This document shows, in pieces, positions 54,490-64,000 of a DNA stretch of 64,000 bases (the first letter of the stretch is position 1; each line of letters begins with the position of its first letter). The notes under the pieces were generated by a model. That model ran no database searches and was not told the origin of the DNA. It was given only the letters and a program-made list of their open reading frames with translations. The DNA is from an uncultured Pantoea sp. (GTDB lineage: Bacteria; Pseudomonadota; Gammaproteobacteria; Enterobacterales; Enterobacteriaceae): positions 1 to 64,000 of the forward strand of contig CAJYVD010000022.1 of the NCBI GenBank assembly GCA_913778495.1, read 5' to 3'. Position numbers and translations under genes: made by a program.

Positions 54490-56745
54490 ATGCAGATGAC
54501 ATGGATTTTACTGGCGCGCTTGATGATCCTGATGGCGTTGCCGCTGGGTGTGTTACCCACGATTCCTTCCTCACAGACCCTTGCCTTCATGGCGTTCGCC
54601 GCGGTGATAGGCGGCTTCTTGTCGCGCCATCTGCGCATCATTGGCCTTGCGATACTGCTTGCCGTTTGGGCGTTATTTGAAGCGCGACAAGTGTTGGATG
54701 ACATGGATCAGCTCACGGCCAGGGATGTGGACGTTACGGTGAGCATTAGCGACGTCAAACATGCGCAGCAGCAGGTGACCGCGCAGATCGTGCGCGTAGG
54801 CGAGCGCTATCTTTACCCGCCGCGCTGGGTGACGCTCAATCAAGTGGCAACGCATCCATCCCTCTGTGTCGGTCAGCGCTGGAGGATGACGTTGCGTATG
54901 CGCCCGGTACACGGCCGCTTGAACGCCGGCGGTTTCAACCTGCAGCGCTTTTCTCTGGCAAATCACACGCCCTTACAAGGTCGGATCCTGCAGCAGCAGG
55001 TGGCATCCTCTGCCTGTGGCTGGCGCGCACGTTTTCTTGCTTATCACGCCACGCTTATGGGGGAGACAAAGCATGTTGCTATTTTGCAGGCGCTGGCATT
55101 TGGGCAGCGCGAGAATATCACGGAAGCGCAGCGCCAACTTTTGCGCGACACAGGCACCGCCCATCTGATGGCGATCTCAGGGATGCATATCGCACTGGCG
55201 GCCGGACTGGGTTGGATGCTGGCGCGAGGGATGCAGCGGCTACTGCCGGCGAAATGGATAGGGCATGTATTTCCTCTGTGCGCGAGTGTGGCAGCGGCGG
55301 CCGTTTACTGCTGGATCTCTGGCAGCCACGCGCCCGCGCAGCGTGCGCTGTTAGCACTGATGATCTGGACCAGCGTGCGCCTGGCTGGCTGGCAGCTTTC
55401 TGGCTGGCACGTCTGGACGCTGTGCGTAGGAGGCATGCTCGCCCTGGATCCGCTCGCGGTGCTGTCAGAAAGTTTTTGGCTTTCCGCATTGGCCGTCGCC
55501 ATGCTGATCATCGTGTTTCAATGGTTTGGGCTGCCCAAGCGTTTTCAGACCGAAAAACGTTGGCTGCTACTGCGGTTATTGCATCTGCAGCTGGGGATGA
55601 TGGTGCTGATGGCACCGTTGCAAATTTATCTTTTTCACGGCGTCAGCGTCAGCGCCTTACTGGCAAATGTATTTGCGGTGCCAATCGTATCGCTGCTGAC
55701 TGTCCCCCTCATTCTGGGAGCGATGCTGCTGTCCTTTCCCGTCATTGCCACCCCGCTGTGGACGCTGGCCGATCTCTCGCTCAGCGGCGTGCTTTACGGG
55801 TTAGCGCTGTTGCCTGCCGGCTGGTGGCCGGTTAACGCGGCGATCCCTGCCGCGCTTGTATTGTGGGTTGGGTTAATGCTCTGGCGCAGCCGGTTGATTT
55901 ACGTTACCGGCATCCACTGCTGCTGCATTGCGCTGGCGGTAATGTTGTGGTGCCATGCGCAGCCACAAGACGATTGGCAAATCGATGTGCTTGATGTCGG
56001 CCACGGACTCGCCGTAGCCATCACCCAAGGCGAAGAGGTGGTGCTGTATGATACCGGCCCAGCATGGACGCAGAGCGATGCCGGGTCACGTTTCATCCTG
56101 CCATGGCTGCGCTATCACCACCGGCGATTGCACGCCGTGATTCTCAGCCATAAACACCTCGATCATCGTGGCGGTCTGGATGCCATCCAGCGGGCATTGC
56201 CGCTGACGCCAATCAAAAGCGCGCTGGGGCAACCCGATCATGTGCCTTGTAAGCGGGGGCAGCGTTGGCAATGGGGGAAACTCACCTTTACGGTACTGTG
56301 GCCAATGGAGAATCCTACTCAAGGCCATAACAACGATACCTGCGTTATTCGCGTGGATGACGGGCGCATTAGCCTGCTTCTTACTGGCGACATTGAAACG
56401 GAAGCGGAGAAAAAGCTCGTGGCGCTGGAGCAGGCGCAACTGCGTAGTACGTTTCTGCAGGTTCCCCATCATGGGAGTCGCACCTCGTCGGGGGCGTTAC
56501 TGTTGCGCCGCGTTGCCGGACAGGTCGCCATTGCCTCCGTGGCGCGGTACAGCGCGTGGCGACTGCCGAATCAGGCCGTCATTGCGCGCTACCGCGCACA
56601 GGGTTATGCCTGGTACGACACGGCGCAATCCGGGCAGGTTCACATCGGTATTCGCGCGGGCAAGTGGCAGATAAGTCGCTTCCGAGAGCAAATTAACCCG
56701 CGCTGGTATCATCAGTGGTTTGGCGTCAAACGTGAATCCAGGTAG
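54490..56745 (+). CDS. ycaI: ComEC/Rec2 family DNA-uptake channel homologue YcaI
   Basis: This 751-residue inner-membrane protein has an N-terminal domain, a Competence domain with many helices (starting near GTAHLMAISGMHIALA) and a C-terminal metallo-beta-lactamase-like domain (DVGHGLAVAI, SHKHLDHRGGLD, LLTGDIE, QVPHHGSRTSS). The metal-binding motif reads SHKHLDHRGG. In competent bacteria this family imports single-stranded DNA. It looks intact. Starts at 54490 and 54496 are both possible. It lies upstream of msbA as in E. coli. Confidence 0.92.
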   Translation: MQMTWILLARLMILMALPLGVLPTIPSSQTLAFMAFAAVIGGFLSRHLRIIGLAILLAVWALFEARQVLDDMDQLTARDVDVTVSISDVKHAQQQVTAQIVRVGERYLYPPRWVTLNQVATHPSLCVGQRWRMTLRMRPVHGRLNAGGFNLQRFSLANHTPLQGRILQQQVASSACGWRARFLAYHATLMGETKHVAILQALAFGQRENITEAQRQLLRDTGTAHLMAISGMHIALAAGLGWMLARGMQRLLPAKWIGHVFPLCASVAAAAVYCWISGSHAPAQRALLALMIWTSVRLAGWQLSGWHVWTLCVGGMLALDPLAVLSESFWLSALAVAMLIIVFQWFGLPKRFQTEKRWLLLRLLHLQLGMMVLMAPLQIYLFHGVSVSALLANVFAVPIVSLLTVPLILGAMLLSFPVIATPLWTLADLSLSGVLYGLALLPAGWWPVNAAIPAALVLWVGLMLWRSRLIYVTGIHCCCIALAVMLWCHAQPQDDWQIDVLDVGHGLAVAITQGEEVVLYDTGPAWTQSDAGSRFILPWLRYHHRRLHAVILSHKHLDHRGGLDAIQRALPLTPIKSALGQPDHVPCKRGQRWQWGKLTFTVLWPMENPTQGHNNDTCVIRVDDGRISLLLTGDIETEAEKKLVALEQAQLRSTFLQVPHHGSRTSSGALLLRRVAGQVAIASVARYSAWRLPNQAVIARYRAQGYAWYDTAQSGQVHIGIRAGKWQISRFREQINPRWYHQWFGVKRESR

Positions 56746-56779
56746 AATGAGCGGCTATTTCAAACAGCGTGAATAAATA

Positions 56780-58528
56780 ATGCATCAAGATAAAGATCTT
56801 TCGACGTGGCAGACATTCCGCCGACTCTGGCCGATGATTGCACCGCATAAGGCTGGCCTGCTGGTATCAGCGGTAGCACTGATTCTCAATGCGGCGGGTG
56901 ACACCTTAATGCTGTCGCTGTTGAAACCCTTGTTAGATGACGGTTTCGGTAAAGCGGATAAGTCGGTAATGCTGTGGATGCCATTGGCGGTGATCGGCCT
57001 TATGCTGGTGCGCGGCGTGACCAGCTATATTTCGAGTTACTGTATTTCATGGGTTTCCGGCAACGTCGTCATGAATATGCGCCGTCGTTTATTCAGCCAT
57101 ATGATGGGCATGCCCGTAGCGTTTTTCGACCAGCAATCCACCGGGACGCTGCTGTCACGCATCACCTACGACTCTGAACAGGTCGCTTCTTCGTCTTCCA
57201 GCGCGCTAGTCACCGTGGTGCGGGAAGGGGCTTCGATTATTGGCCTGTTCATCATGATGTTCTACTACAGCTGGCAGCTTTCGCTGATCCTCATTCTGCT
57301 TGCCCCGCTGGTTTCCTATGCGATCCGCACGGTCTCTAAGCGTTTCCGCAGCATCAGCAAGAACATGCAAAACACTATGGGCCAGGTGACGACCAGCGCG
57401 GAACAGATGCTGAAAGGGCATAAAGAAGTGCTGATTTTTGGCGGGCAGGAAATTGAGTCGGAGCGTTTTGCGCGCGTCAGTAACAAGATGCGCCAGCAGG
57501 GCATGAAGTTGGTGTCCGCTTCCTCCATCTCCGATCCGGTGATTCAGCTCATTGCCTCGCTGGCGCTGGCGTTTGTGCTTTACGCCGCCAGCTTCCCCAG
57601 CGTCATGGAAACGCTGACGGCCGGCACCATTACCGTGGTGTTTTCGTCAATGATTGCCCTGATGCGGCCGTTGAAGTCACTGACTAACGTTAATGCGCAA
57701 TTCCAGCGCGGCATGGCGGCGTGCCAAACGCTGTTTTCTATTCTCGACAGTGAACAAGAGATCGATAACGGCAAGCGTGAAATCGCCCGTGCGAAAGGGG
57801 AAGTGGAATTCCGCAATGTGACGTTTACCTATCCTGGACGTGAAATCCCCGCGCTGCGCGACATCAACTTGTCGCTGCCAGAAGGCAAAACCGTGGCGCT
57901 GGTAGGACGGTCAGGATCGGGCAAATCAACGCTTGCGAGCCTGCTGACGCGCTTCTATGACATCGACTCCGGCGAGATTTTGCTGGACGGGCATGATTTA
58001 CGGGAATACACGCTGCGGTCTCTGCGCAATCAGGTGGCCCTTGTGTCGCAAAACGTACATCTGTTCAACGATACCATCGCCAATAACATTGCCTATGCGC
58101 GCACGGAGGAGTACACCCGTGAGCAAATTGAGCAGGCGGCGACCATGGCGCACGCCATGGACTTTATCAACCGCATGGATAACGGGCTTGATACGGTGAT
58201 TGGCGAAAACGGCGTGTTGCTGTCAGGTGGACAGCGTCAGCGTATCGCCATTGCGCGCGCGCTCCTGCGCGATTGCCCCATCCTGATTCTTGACGAGGCG
58301 ACATCGGCCCTGGACACCGAATCAGAACGTGCCATCCAGTCAGCGCTTGATGAGTTACAAAAAAACCGTACTTCACTGGTGATTGCGCACCGGCTGTCCA
58401 CTATCGAAAAAGCCGATGAGATCGTGGTGGTAGAAGAGGGACGCATTGTGGAGCGCGGCACCCATGACGTGTTGCTGGCGCAAAGAGGCGCTTATGCCCA
58501 GCTCCATAAGCTGCAGTTTGGTCAATGA
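56780..58528 (+). CDS. msbA: Lipid A export ABC transporter MsbA
   Basis: This 582-residue homodimeric flippase moves lipid A-core across the inner membrane. Six helices (about residues 20-320) precede the ATPase domain with Walker A GRSGSGKS at 376-383, signature [17 protein letters not shown] and Walker [14 protein letters not shown]. Same length and numbering as E. coli. Its stop overlaps the lpxK start (ATGA). Confidence 0.98.
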   Translation: MHQDKDLSTWQTFRRLWPMIAPHKAGLLVSAVALILNAAGDTLMLSLLKPLLDDGFGKADKSVMLWMPLAVIGLMLVRGVTSYISSYCISWVSGNVVMNMRRRLFSHMMGMPVAFFDQQSTGTLLSRITYDSEQVASSSSSALVTVVREGASIIGLFIMMFYYSWQLSLILILLAPLVSYAIRTVSKRFRSISKNMQNTMGQVTTSAEQMLKGHKEVLIFGGQEIESERFARVSNKMRQQGMKLVSASSISDPVIQLIASLALAFVLYAASFPSVMETLTAGTITVVFSSMIALMRPLKSLTNVNAQFQRGMAACQTLFSILDSEQEIDNGKREIARAKGEVEFRNVTFTYPGREIPALRDINLSLPEGKTVALVGRSGSGKSTLASLLTRFYDIDSGEILLDGHDLREYTLRSLRNQVALVSQNVHLFNDTIANNIAYARTEEYTREQIEQAATMAHAMDFINRMDNGLDTVIGENGVLLSGGQRQRIAIARALLRDCPILILDEATSALDTESERAIQSALDELQKNRTSLVIAHRLSTIEKADEIVVVEEGRIVERGTHDVLLAQRGAYAQLHKLQFGQ

Positions 58529-59517
58529 TTGAGCGTATCTGGAGCGGTCGCTCGCCGCTGTGGCTACTGCTCTGGCCGCTGAGCCTGCTCTACGGTGCGG
58601 TTGCCGGGCTTATTCGCCTGAGCTATAAGCGCGGCTGGCGTAAAAGCTGGCGCGCGCCCGTACCGGTGATTGTCACCGGTAATCTCACGGCGGGGGGCAA
58701 CGGCAAAACGCCTATGGTGATTTGGCTGGTAGAGACCTTACAGCAGCGGGGTTTTCGCGTCGGTGTTGTTTCACGCGGTTACGGCGGTAAGGCGGCGCAC
58801 TATCCGCTGCTGGTCACGCCGGAAACGCCTACGCAGCAGGCGGGGGATGAGCCGGTCCTGATTGCCCAGCGCACCCACGCGCCGGTGGCGGTAGCCCCCG
58901 TGCGTCGCGCAGCCGTTGAAGCACTGCTGGCTGCACACGACCTTGATGCCATCGTTACCGACGATGGCTTACAGCACTATGCGTTACAGCGCGATCGTGA
59001 AATTGTGGTGATCGATGGCGTGCGGCGCTTTGGCAATGGATGGTGGTTGCCCGCAGGCCCGATGCGTGAACGCGCGGCGCGCTTGAGCAGCGTTAATGCG
59101 GTGATTGTGAATGGCGGCCATGCGCAGGCGCATGAAATTGCCATGACGCTAACGCCAGGCGCGGCTATCAATCTGCATACGGGCGTCGCTTTGCCGCTGA
59201 CGCAGCTGCCTGCGATAGTAGCGATGGCGGGCATCGGCCATCCACCGCGGTTCTTCAATACGCTGAAGCAGCAGGGCGTGACGCCAGTTGCCGAGGTGGC
59301 CTTTGCGGATCACCACGCATACAGCGAAAAGGAACTGGTACAACTGACGCAAGACGACCAGTGCCTGGTGATGACAGAGAAAGACGCGGTGAAATGCCGA
59401 CACTTTGCTCGTCCGCATTGGTGGTACGTGCCGGTAGAAGCGCACCTCACGGGCGCCCCGCTGGCAGCTTTGATTGACGATCTGACACAACTTTGCGCTG
59501 AGGCGCGCCCGCACTAA
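58525..59517 (+). CDS. lpxK: Tetraacyldisaccharide 4'-kinase LpxK
   Basis: This 330-residue membrane-associated kinase phosphorylates the 4' position of the lipid A disaccharide precursor. The N-terminal hydrophobic helix anchors it; the P-loop [12 protein letters not shown] is at residues 52-63 and DDGLQHYAL follows. It overlaps msbA by 4 nt, which couples lipid A synthesis and export. E. coli LpxK has 328 residues. Confidence 0.96.
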   Translation: MIERIWSGRSPLWLLLWPLSLLYGAVAGLIRLSYKRGWRKSWRAPVPVIVTGNLTAGGNGKTPMVIWLVETLQQRGFRVGVVSRGYGGKAAHYPLLVTPETPTQQAGDEPVLIAQRTHAPVAVAPVRRAAVEALLAAHDLDAIVTDDGLQHYALQRDREIVVIDGVRRFGNGWWLPAGPMRERAARLSSVNAVIVNGGHAQAHEIAMTLTPGAAINLHTGVALPLTQLPAIVAMAGIGHPPRFFNTLKQQGVTPVAEVAFADHHAYSEKELVQLTQDDQCLVMTEKDAVKCRHFARPHWWYVPVEAHLTGAPLAALIDDLTQLCAEARPH

Positions 59518-59534
59518 CTTTCGGGAGAGACGTG

Positions 59535-60752
59535 ATGTCGACCACTGCTTATCTCTCTCTGCAAACGGCACGCAATCTGCATCTTGCGGCACAGGGCCTA
59601 CTGCGTTCTCCCGTGCGCCAGCCGCGACCCGAGGATCTGCTTGCCGCTATCCGGCAAATGTCTCTGCTGCAAATCGACACCATCAACGTCGTCGCGCGCA
59701 GCCCCTACCTCGTGCTGTTCAGCCGCTTAGGCGCTTTTGCGCCGCACTGGCTGGAAGATGCGCTGGCCTCTGGTGCGCTGTTCGAATATTGGGCGCACGA
59801 AGCCTGTTTTATTCCCATTGAGGATTATGCGCTATTGCGGCATCGCATGTGGCAGCCGGAGAAGCTGGGCTGGAAATACAATGCCCAATGGATGACGGAG
59901 CACGCGCAAGAGATCGCGACGCTGCTGGAGCACGTCGCCACCCATGGCCCGGTTCGTGCGGCGGATTTCAAAAATGATCGGCAGACCAAGCCCGGCTGGT
60001 GGTCGTGGAAACCGCACAAGCGTCATCTGGAGAATCTCTTCAGCGCCGGCGAGCTTATGGTGGTGGCACGCCACCATTTTCAGCGCGTTTACGATCTGCG
60101 TCACCGCGTTCTGCCTGACTGGAACGACGCTGAACACGCGCTGAGCGAAGCGGACGCCGTTACGGAGATGCTCAATCGCAGCGCCCGCAGCCTGGGCATT
60201 TTTCGCGCCAGCTGGCTACCAGATTATTACCGTTTGAAACGGGCACCGCTCACCGCCTGGCTCAATGGCGCGCAGGCGCGCGGCGACATTGTGCGCGTGG
60301 AGGTGGAGATCCTGGGAGAGATGTGGCTCCACCATAGCCTGTTTGCGCTGTTGGACACCTGCCCGGCGGCAACGCACACCACGCTGCTATCCCCTTTTGA
60401 TCCGGTGGTATGGGATCGCCGTCGCGCACGGGAATTGTTCAACTTCGATTATCGCATCGAGTGTTATACCCCCGCGGCCAAGCGTCAGTATGGCTACTTC
60501 GTTCTGCCCGTGCTGCACCGTGGCGTGCTCAAAGCGCGGCTGGATGCGAAAATGTCGCGGCAGGCGCAGCAGTTGGTGGTGCGCGGGGTTTGGCTGGAAG
60601 CGGGCGTGCGCCTTAGCACCGCGTTTCTCAAAGAGGTTAAGCTGGCGATCACCCGTTTTGCCCGCTGGCAAGGGGCGCATGAAGTCATTGTGGAAAACGC
60701 GCCCGCCGCGCTGCTGGATGTCTGGACAGCGCGCTGGCGTACCGACAGTTAA
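59535..60752 (+). CDS. ycaQ: HTH_42/AlkZ-family DNA glycosylase YcaQ
   Basis: This 405-residue protein belongs to the winged-helix AlkZ/YcaQ family. The catalytic QxD motif is visible as LLQIDTIN near residue 49-51; YcaQ uses it to excise bulky or cross-linked alkyl purines. EYWAHEACF, RSLGIFR and LSPFDPVVWDR are family-conserved. ATG 59535 is preferred to GTG 59532 for spacing from GGGAGAG. It lies between the lipid A genes and ycaR-kdsB. Confidence 0.93.
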   Translation: MSTTAYLSLQTARNLHLAAQGLLRSPVRQPRPEDLLAAIRQMSLLQIDTINVVARSPYLVLFSRLGAFAPHWLEDALASGALFEYWAHEACFIPIEDYALLRHRMWQPEKLGWKYNAQWMTEHAQEIATLLEHVATHGPVRAADFKNDRQTKPGWWSWKPHKRHLENLFSAGELMVVARHHFQRVYDLRHRVLPDWNDAEHALSEADAVTEMLNRSARSLGIFRASWLPDYYRLKRAPLTAWLNGAQARGDIVRVEVEILGEMWLHHSLFALLDTCPAATHTTLLSPFDPVVWDRRRARELFNFDYRIECYTPAAKRQYGYFVLPVLHRGVLKARLDAKMSRQAQQLVVRGVWLEAGVRLSTAFLKEVKLAITRFARWQGAHEVIVENAPAALLDVWTARWRTDS

Positions 60753-60843
60753 TACGTTGCTCACCGCTGCTATCCGGCGCACGCGGCAAGGCGACGCTGT
60801 GGTATGCTAATCCCCCGACGAATCGGTGTTGAAGGAGAAAATG

Positions 60844-61026
60844 ATGGATCACCGTTTACTTGAGATCGTGGCCTGTCCAGTATGTAACGGCAAGTTGTAC
60901 TTTAATAAAGCGCAGCAAGAGCTGATCTGTAAGCCTGATGGGCTAGCTTTCCCGGTGCGTGACGGCATTCCCGTGCTGCTGGAAGTGGAAGCGCGCACGC
61001 TGTCGGCCGAAGAGATTCATCCATGA
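60844..61026 (+). CDS. ycaR: Trm112-like small protein YcaR
   Basis: This 60-residue protein of the UPF0434/Trm112 fold has Cys11 and Cys14 in [10 protein letters not shown] and a further Cys29. The family role is unclear. ATG 60844 (AAGGAG six bases upstream) gives the E. coli length. Its stop overlaps the kdsB start (ATGA), so the two are translated together. Confidence 0.93.
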   Translation: MDHRLLEIVACPVCNGKLYFNKAQQELICKPDGLAFPVRDGIPVLLEVEARTLSAEEIHP

Positions 61027-61772
61027 GTTTCGTCGCCATTATTCCGGCGCGTTTTGCTTCCACGCGCTTGCCCGGAAAACCGCTGGTGGACATTCACGGC
61101 AAGCCGATGGTGTTGCACGTGATGGCGCGCGCGCGCGAGTCGGGCGCGGATCGCGTGATTGTCGCCACCGATCACCCGGATGTCGCGGCAGCCGTTACTG
61201 CTGCTGGCGGGGAAGTGTGCATGACGCGCACCGATCATCAATCCGGCACTGAACGTTTGGCCGAAGTGGTGGAGCAGTATCAGTTTGCCGATGACACAAT
61301 CATCGTGAACGTACAGGGCGATGAGCCGATGATCCCGGCAGAGATTGTGCGGCAGGTGGCAGAGAACCTGGCCAGCGCTCAGGCGGGCATGGCCACGCTG
61401 GCGGTGCCGATTGTCGATGCCGAAGAGGCCTTTAATCCCAACGCTGTGAAGGTGGTACGCGACCGTGAAGGGTATGCGCTCTATTTCTCACGCGCCACTA
61501 TTCCCTGGGATCGCGAACGGTTCAGCCAGTCGCAGGCGCATATCGGTGACACCTTGTTGCGTCACATTGGCATCTACGCTTACCGCGCTGGCTTTATTCG
61601 TCGATATGTCGCCTGGGCGCCGTCGCCGCTGGAGCAAATTGAACTGCTCGAACAGCTGCGCGTGCTGTGGTACGGCGAAAAAATTCACGTGGACGTAGCC
61701 CACACCGTACCCAGCGTGGGCGTCGATACACCCGAAGATTTAACGCGCGTTCGCGCGGCTATGCAGCCGTAA
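61023..61772 (+). CDS. kdsB: CMP-KDO synthetase (3-deoxy-manno-octulosonate cytidylyltransferase)
   Basis: This 249-residue enzyme activates KDO with CTP for the LPS inner core. The nucleotide-binding [14 protein letters not shown] lies at residues 8-21; [13 protein letters not shown] and [13 protein letters not shown] are conserved. It is translationally coupled with ycaR. Confidence 0.97.
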   Translation: MSFVAIIPARFASTRLPGKPLVDIHGKPMVLHVMARARESGADRVIVATDHPDVAAAVTAAGGEVCMTRTDHQSGTERLAEVVEQYQFADDTIIVNVQGDEPMIPAEIVRQVAENLASAQAGMATLAVPIVDAEEAFNPNAVKVVRDREGYALYFSRATIPWDRERFSQSQAHIGDTLLRHIGIYAYRAGFIRRYVAWAPSPLEQIELLEQLRVLWYGEKIHVDVAHTVPSVGVDTPEDLTRVRAAMQP

Positions 61773-61870
61773 TTCCTGTCGGCCAGCGGTTCACGCTGGC
61801 CATCAATACCGCCCGGCGCGCCGTTTCTCGTCACGTCCAACTTCATAAACCCATGGTAAAAGGGGAGCGT

Positions 61871-62752
61871 ATGGAAAATCTCCGTACTGAACTGACGCTG
61901 GTGTTAGGTGAAGACGTCAGCCGCCTCGAAACCCTCAGTGAACACGCCCAGACCCGGCTTTACGCGCTTTACGACAATCACGGTGAGCCGATGCCGCTGG
62001 TGGCGAAATATTATCGCCAGCAAGGGCGGGCGGCGCTGGAGGCGCGCAAGCTAGCGCTGCTGGGGCAAGAAAGCGTCGGCAGCGTGCCTGCGGTGCTGGG
62101 ATTGGTGCTGAGTCAGCAGCCGCCGGTGCATGAAATGCTGTTGATGTCCCGGCTGGCGGGTGTCTCAGCGGCGGAGACGGCAGGTACCGAATCCTTGCGT
62201 CAGCAGATCCTTGAGACGCTGCTGGTGTGGCATGGGGTGGAGAGTCAGGGCTTGGTGGGCAATGTGGACAGCGTGCAGCGCAACAGCTGGCCCGCGTGGT
62301 ACCGCCAGCGTGTGGAAGTGCTCTGGGCAACGCTGGGTTATCGGGCGCCCGCCTTCTTGACGCTGGAGGATCGCCAGATCCTGTTCCGCAGCCGTGACCA
62401 GCTGGCAAAACTGTTTCACGGGTTTGCCGATCCCTGCGTACTGCTGCATGGCAATCTGCGTTTATCTCATGTTCGCTTCGTTACCGATCGCGATCCGCAG
62501 GTGGCGATGGTCAATCCGGGCGATATCCTATGGGGCCCGCGCGAATTTGAGCTGAGGCGGTTGTCAGAGCAGGGGGAAGACGCGACGCTGCTGCAAAATT
62601 ACCTGCAGCGGGCGCCGGTGTCGGAAGGTTTTCTCTGGCGGCGCTGGCTTTACCAACTCTGGGACTGCATTGAATGCTGGATGGACAGCGGACAGTTTGA
62701 CCGTCCGCGTTTCGATTATGCCCGTCAGCAGCTATTGCCCTGGCTGGTCTGA
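61871..62752 (+). CDS. ycbJ: Kinase-like protein YcbJ
   Basis: This 293-residue soluble protein has the phosphotransferase (aminoglycoside/choline kinase-like) fold: HGNLRLSHVRF resembles the catalytic loop, but the usual HxD and DxD residues are not clean, so activity is doubtful. Length and the RRWLYQLWD ending match E. coli YcbJ (297). Function unknown. ATG 61871 has an AGGGGAG site. The 3' end overlaps elyC by 21 nt. Confidence 0.88.
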   Translation: MENLRTELTLVLGEDVSRLETLSEHAQTRLYALYDNHGEPMPLVAKYYRQQGRAALEARKLALLGQESVGSVPAVLGLVLSQQPPVHEMLLMSRLAGVSAAETAGTESLRQQILETLLVWHGVESQGLVGNVDSVQRNSWPAWYRQRVEVLWATLGYRAPAFLTLEDRQILFRSRDQLAKLFHGFADPCVLLHGNLRLSHVRFVTDRDPQVAMVNPGDILWGPREFELRRLSEQGEDATLLQNYLQRAPVSEGFLWRRWLYQLWDCIECWMDSGQFDRPRFDYARQQLLPWLV

Positions 62753-63517
62753 CTCAGGCGCTGTGCCGCGGATACGCTGCCAGATCAGACCCAGCGTCTC
62801 GTAAATCGCCCGTTCGCTGTGGCTCAGCCACATCGGTGAAGGCAGTACGCGATCCCACAGGCTCAGCGGCGAGCGTATAGCCAGCTGGTTGGCCGGTGCG
62901 GCTTGGGGGTTCAAGCCCGCCGCGCGGAAAAAGCGCATGGCGCGCGGCAGATGATTGGCAGAGGAGACCAGCAGGAAAGGGTGCTGCCCCACAATGTGCC
63001 GTACCGCCTGCGCCTCTTCACCGGTATCGTGCGGCTGATCCAGGGTGATGATCGCGCTGGCGGGCACGCCCAGGCTTTCGGCCACCTTTGCCGCCACGGC
63101 GGCATTGCTATAGCGGTTATAGCCTGCCGCAGCCCCGGTAAAGATCATTTTGGCCTGCGGATAGCGGCGCCACTGGCGAACGCCTTCGGTCACGCGGGGC
63201 AAGCTGTTGCCCAGCAGGTTCGATCCTGGCGCCCAGTCGGGGTTGTAAGTGTAACCGCCGCCCAGCACCACAATGTAATCCATGGGCTCGCTGCCGTTCC
63301 AGGTGGCGTACTGCCGCTCCAGCGGCAGCAACAGGCGATCGGCCACCGGATGCACGCTGAGCAATAACAGCAGTAGCCAGCTCAGTGAGATCAAAATTTT
63401 GCCGCTTTTCTGCCAGCGGCTGAACCAGAGCAGCAAAAGTCCCACCGCCATCAATGACAGCAGCAGCGGCAAGGGCAGTAACATCGCGCCAATCCATTTT
63501 TTTAACGCAAAAAACAT
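62732..63517 (-). CDS. elyC: Envelope biogenesis factor ElyC (DUF218)
   Basis: This 261-residue inner-membrane protein has two N-terminal hydrophobic helices (about residues 10-60) and a periplasmic DUF218 domain (MDYIVVLGGGYTYNP; VSSANHLPRAMRFFRAAGL). In E. coli it maintains peptidoglycan synthesis at low temperature through undecaprenyl-phosphate metabolism. Divergent from cmoM. Confidence 0.94.
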   Translation of the reverse strand: MFFALKKWIGAMLLPLPLLLSLMAVGLLLLWFSRWQKSGKILISLSWLLLLLLSVHPVADRLLLPLERQYATWNGSEPMDYIVVLGGGYTYNPDWAPGSNLLGNSLPRVTEGVRQWRRYPQAKMIFTGAAAGYNRYSNAAVAAKVAESLGVPASAIITLDQPHDTGEEAQAVRHIVGQHPFLLVSSANHLPRAMRFFRAAGLNPQAAPANQLAIRSPLSLWDRVLPSPMWLSHSERAIYETLGLIWQRIRGTAPESDQPGQ

Positions 63518-63640
63518 TGAAATTTGCTCCTTTTGTCCGAAAAAACAGCAGCCAGACAGTTACTGCGGTGTGAAAGGTTCATTCTGCCTGAGCCTGTGAC
63601 AAAATAGCATACGTTGAATGCAGCTAACCGGAGTTCCAGC

Positions 63641-64000
63641 ATGCAGGATCGCAACTTTGACGATCTGGCGGATAAATTCGCGCAAAACATTTACGGCACC
63701 CGCAAAGGTCAGGTACGCCAGGCCCTGCTTTGGGATGAGCTTGACGCCCTGTTGCCGAGCTTGCCGCCCGGTCCGCTGACGATATTGGATGCTGGCGGCG
63801 GCGTAGGACAAATCTCATCGGGATTGGCCGAGCGCGGCCACAAAGTGCTGCTGTGCGATCTCTCTGCAGAGATGTTGAAACTGGCTGAAGCGCACGCCGC
63901 GTCGGCAGGCGTGAGCCACAACATGCAATTCAAACAAATTAGCGCGCAGCAGGTGGGCGAACATTTGGATAAGCCGGTTGATCTGGTATTGTTTCACGCT
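63641..64000 (+). CDS. cmoM: tRNA 5-carboxymethoxyuridine methyltransferase CmoM (partial)
   Basis: The first 120 codons of a SAM methyltransferase (formerly SmtA) are present and the gene runs off the right edge. It begins MQDRNFDDLADKFAQNIYGT. The SAM-binding motif LDAGGGVGQ and the acidic CDLSAEML follow. CmoM methylates cmo5U at the tRNA wobble position. CCGGAG precedes the ATG. Confidence 0.95.
   Translation, partial: MQDRNFDDLADKFAQNIYGTRKGQVRQALLWDELDALLPSLPPGPLTILDAGGGVGQISSGLAERGHKVLLCDLSAEMLKLAEAHAASAGVSHNMQFKQISAQQVGEHLDKPVDLVLFHA

Overview
The window is a stretch of chromosome from a gamma-proteobacterium of the order Enterobacterales. Almost every gene has a recognisable Escherichia coli counterpart, in the same order and orientation as the E. 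coli 19-21 minute region: ybjG ... ybjL-ybjM-grxA-ybjC-nfsA-rimK-ybjN-potFGHI-ybjO-rlmC-artJ-artMQIP-ybjP-ybjQ-amiD-ltaE-poxB-lysO-cspD-clpSA-infA-aat-cydCD-trxB-lrp-ftsK-lolA-rarA-serS-ycaD-pflA-pflB-focA-ycaO-serC-aroA-cmk-rpsA-ihfB-ycaI-msbA-lpxK-ycaQ-ycaR-kdsB-ycbJ-elyC-cmoM. Base composition is moderately GC-rich by eye. Protein divergence from E. coli, the short FtsK linker and the missing accessory genes point to an Erwiniaceae-like genus (Pantoea, Erwinia or Mixta). The genus is an inference and is not proven here.

Layout. 1-240: a short GC-rich 41-bp tandem repeat and a hairpin. 265-1612: two overlapping PAP2 membrane phosphatase genes behind a candidate PmrA box. 1813-7107: a transporter, glutaredoxin 1, nitroreductase, RimK and small conserved proteins. 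7108-17204: putrescine (potFGHI) and arginine (artJ, artPIQM) ABC importers, both with ArgR-like operators, and the rRNA methyltransferase RlmC. 17445-23048: lipoproteins, a cell-wall amidase, threonine aldolase, pyruvate oxidase and a lysine exporter. 23482-33674: CspD, the ClpA/ClpS proteolysis pair, IF-1, Aat (N-degron tagging), CydDC, thioredoxin reductase and Lrp. 33794-40825: FtsK (with a LexA box), LolA, RarA and SerS. 41121-48499: an MFS transporter, the anaerobic formate system (PflA, PflB, FocA, with an FNR box) and YcaO. 48789-54288: serC-aroA, cmk, rpsA and ihfB. 54490-64000: a ComEC homologue, the lipid A genes msbA-lpxK with kdsB, the DNA glycosylase-type ycaQ, ycbJ, elyC and the start of cmoM.

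Functional themes. (1) Basic amino acid and polyamine traffic: PotFGHI, ArtPIQM/ArtJ and LysO. (2) The N-degron pathway in close linkage: Aat adds Leu/Phe to proteins, ClpS recognises the residue, ClpA unfolds the substrate. (3) Envelope building: undecaprenyl-phosphate recycling, LolA, MsbA/LpxK/KdsB, ElyC. (4) Redox and respiration: GrxA, TrxB, CydDC, PoxB, Pfl.

I saw no rRNA, tRNA, CRISPR array, prophage, insertion sequence, restriction-modification or toxin-antitoxin locus. I found no convincing new multi-gene system. The points most worth a second look are regulatory or structural: the PmrA-like box ahead of the PAP2 pair, the perfect ARG box at potF, the 41-bp repeat, the lrp leader hairpin, and the uncharacterised lysO-cspD gap with a 34-codon ORF. 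Comparisons with E. coli are from memory.
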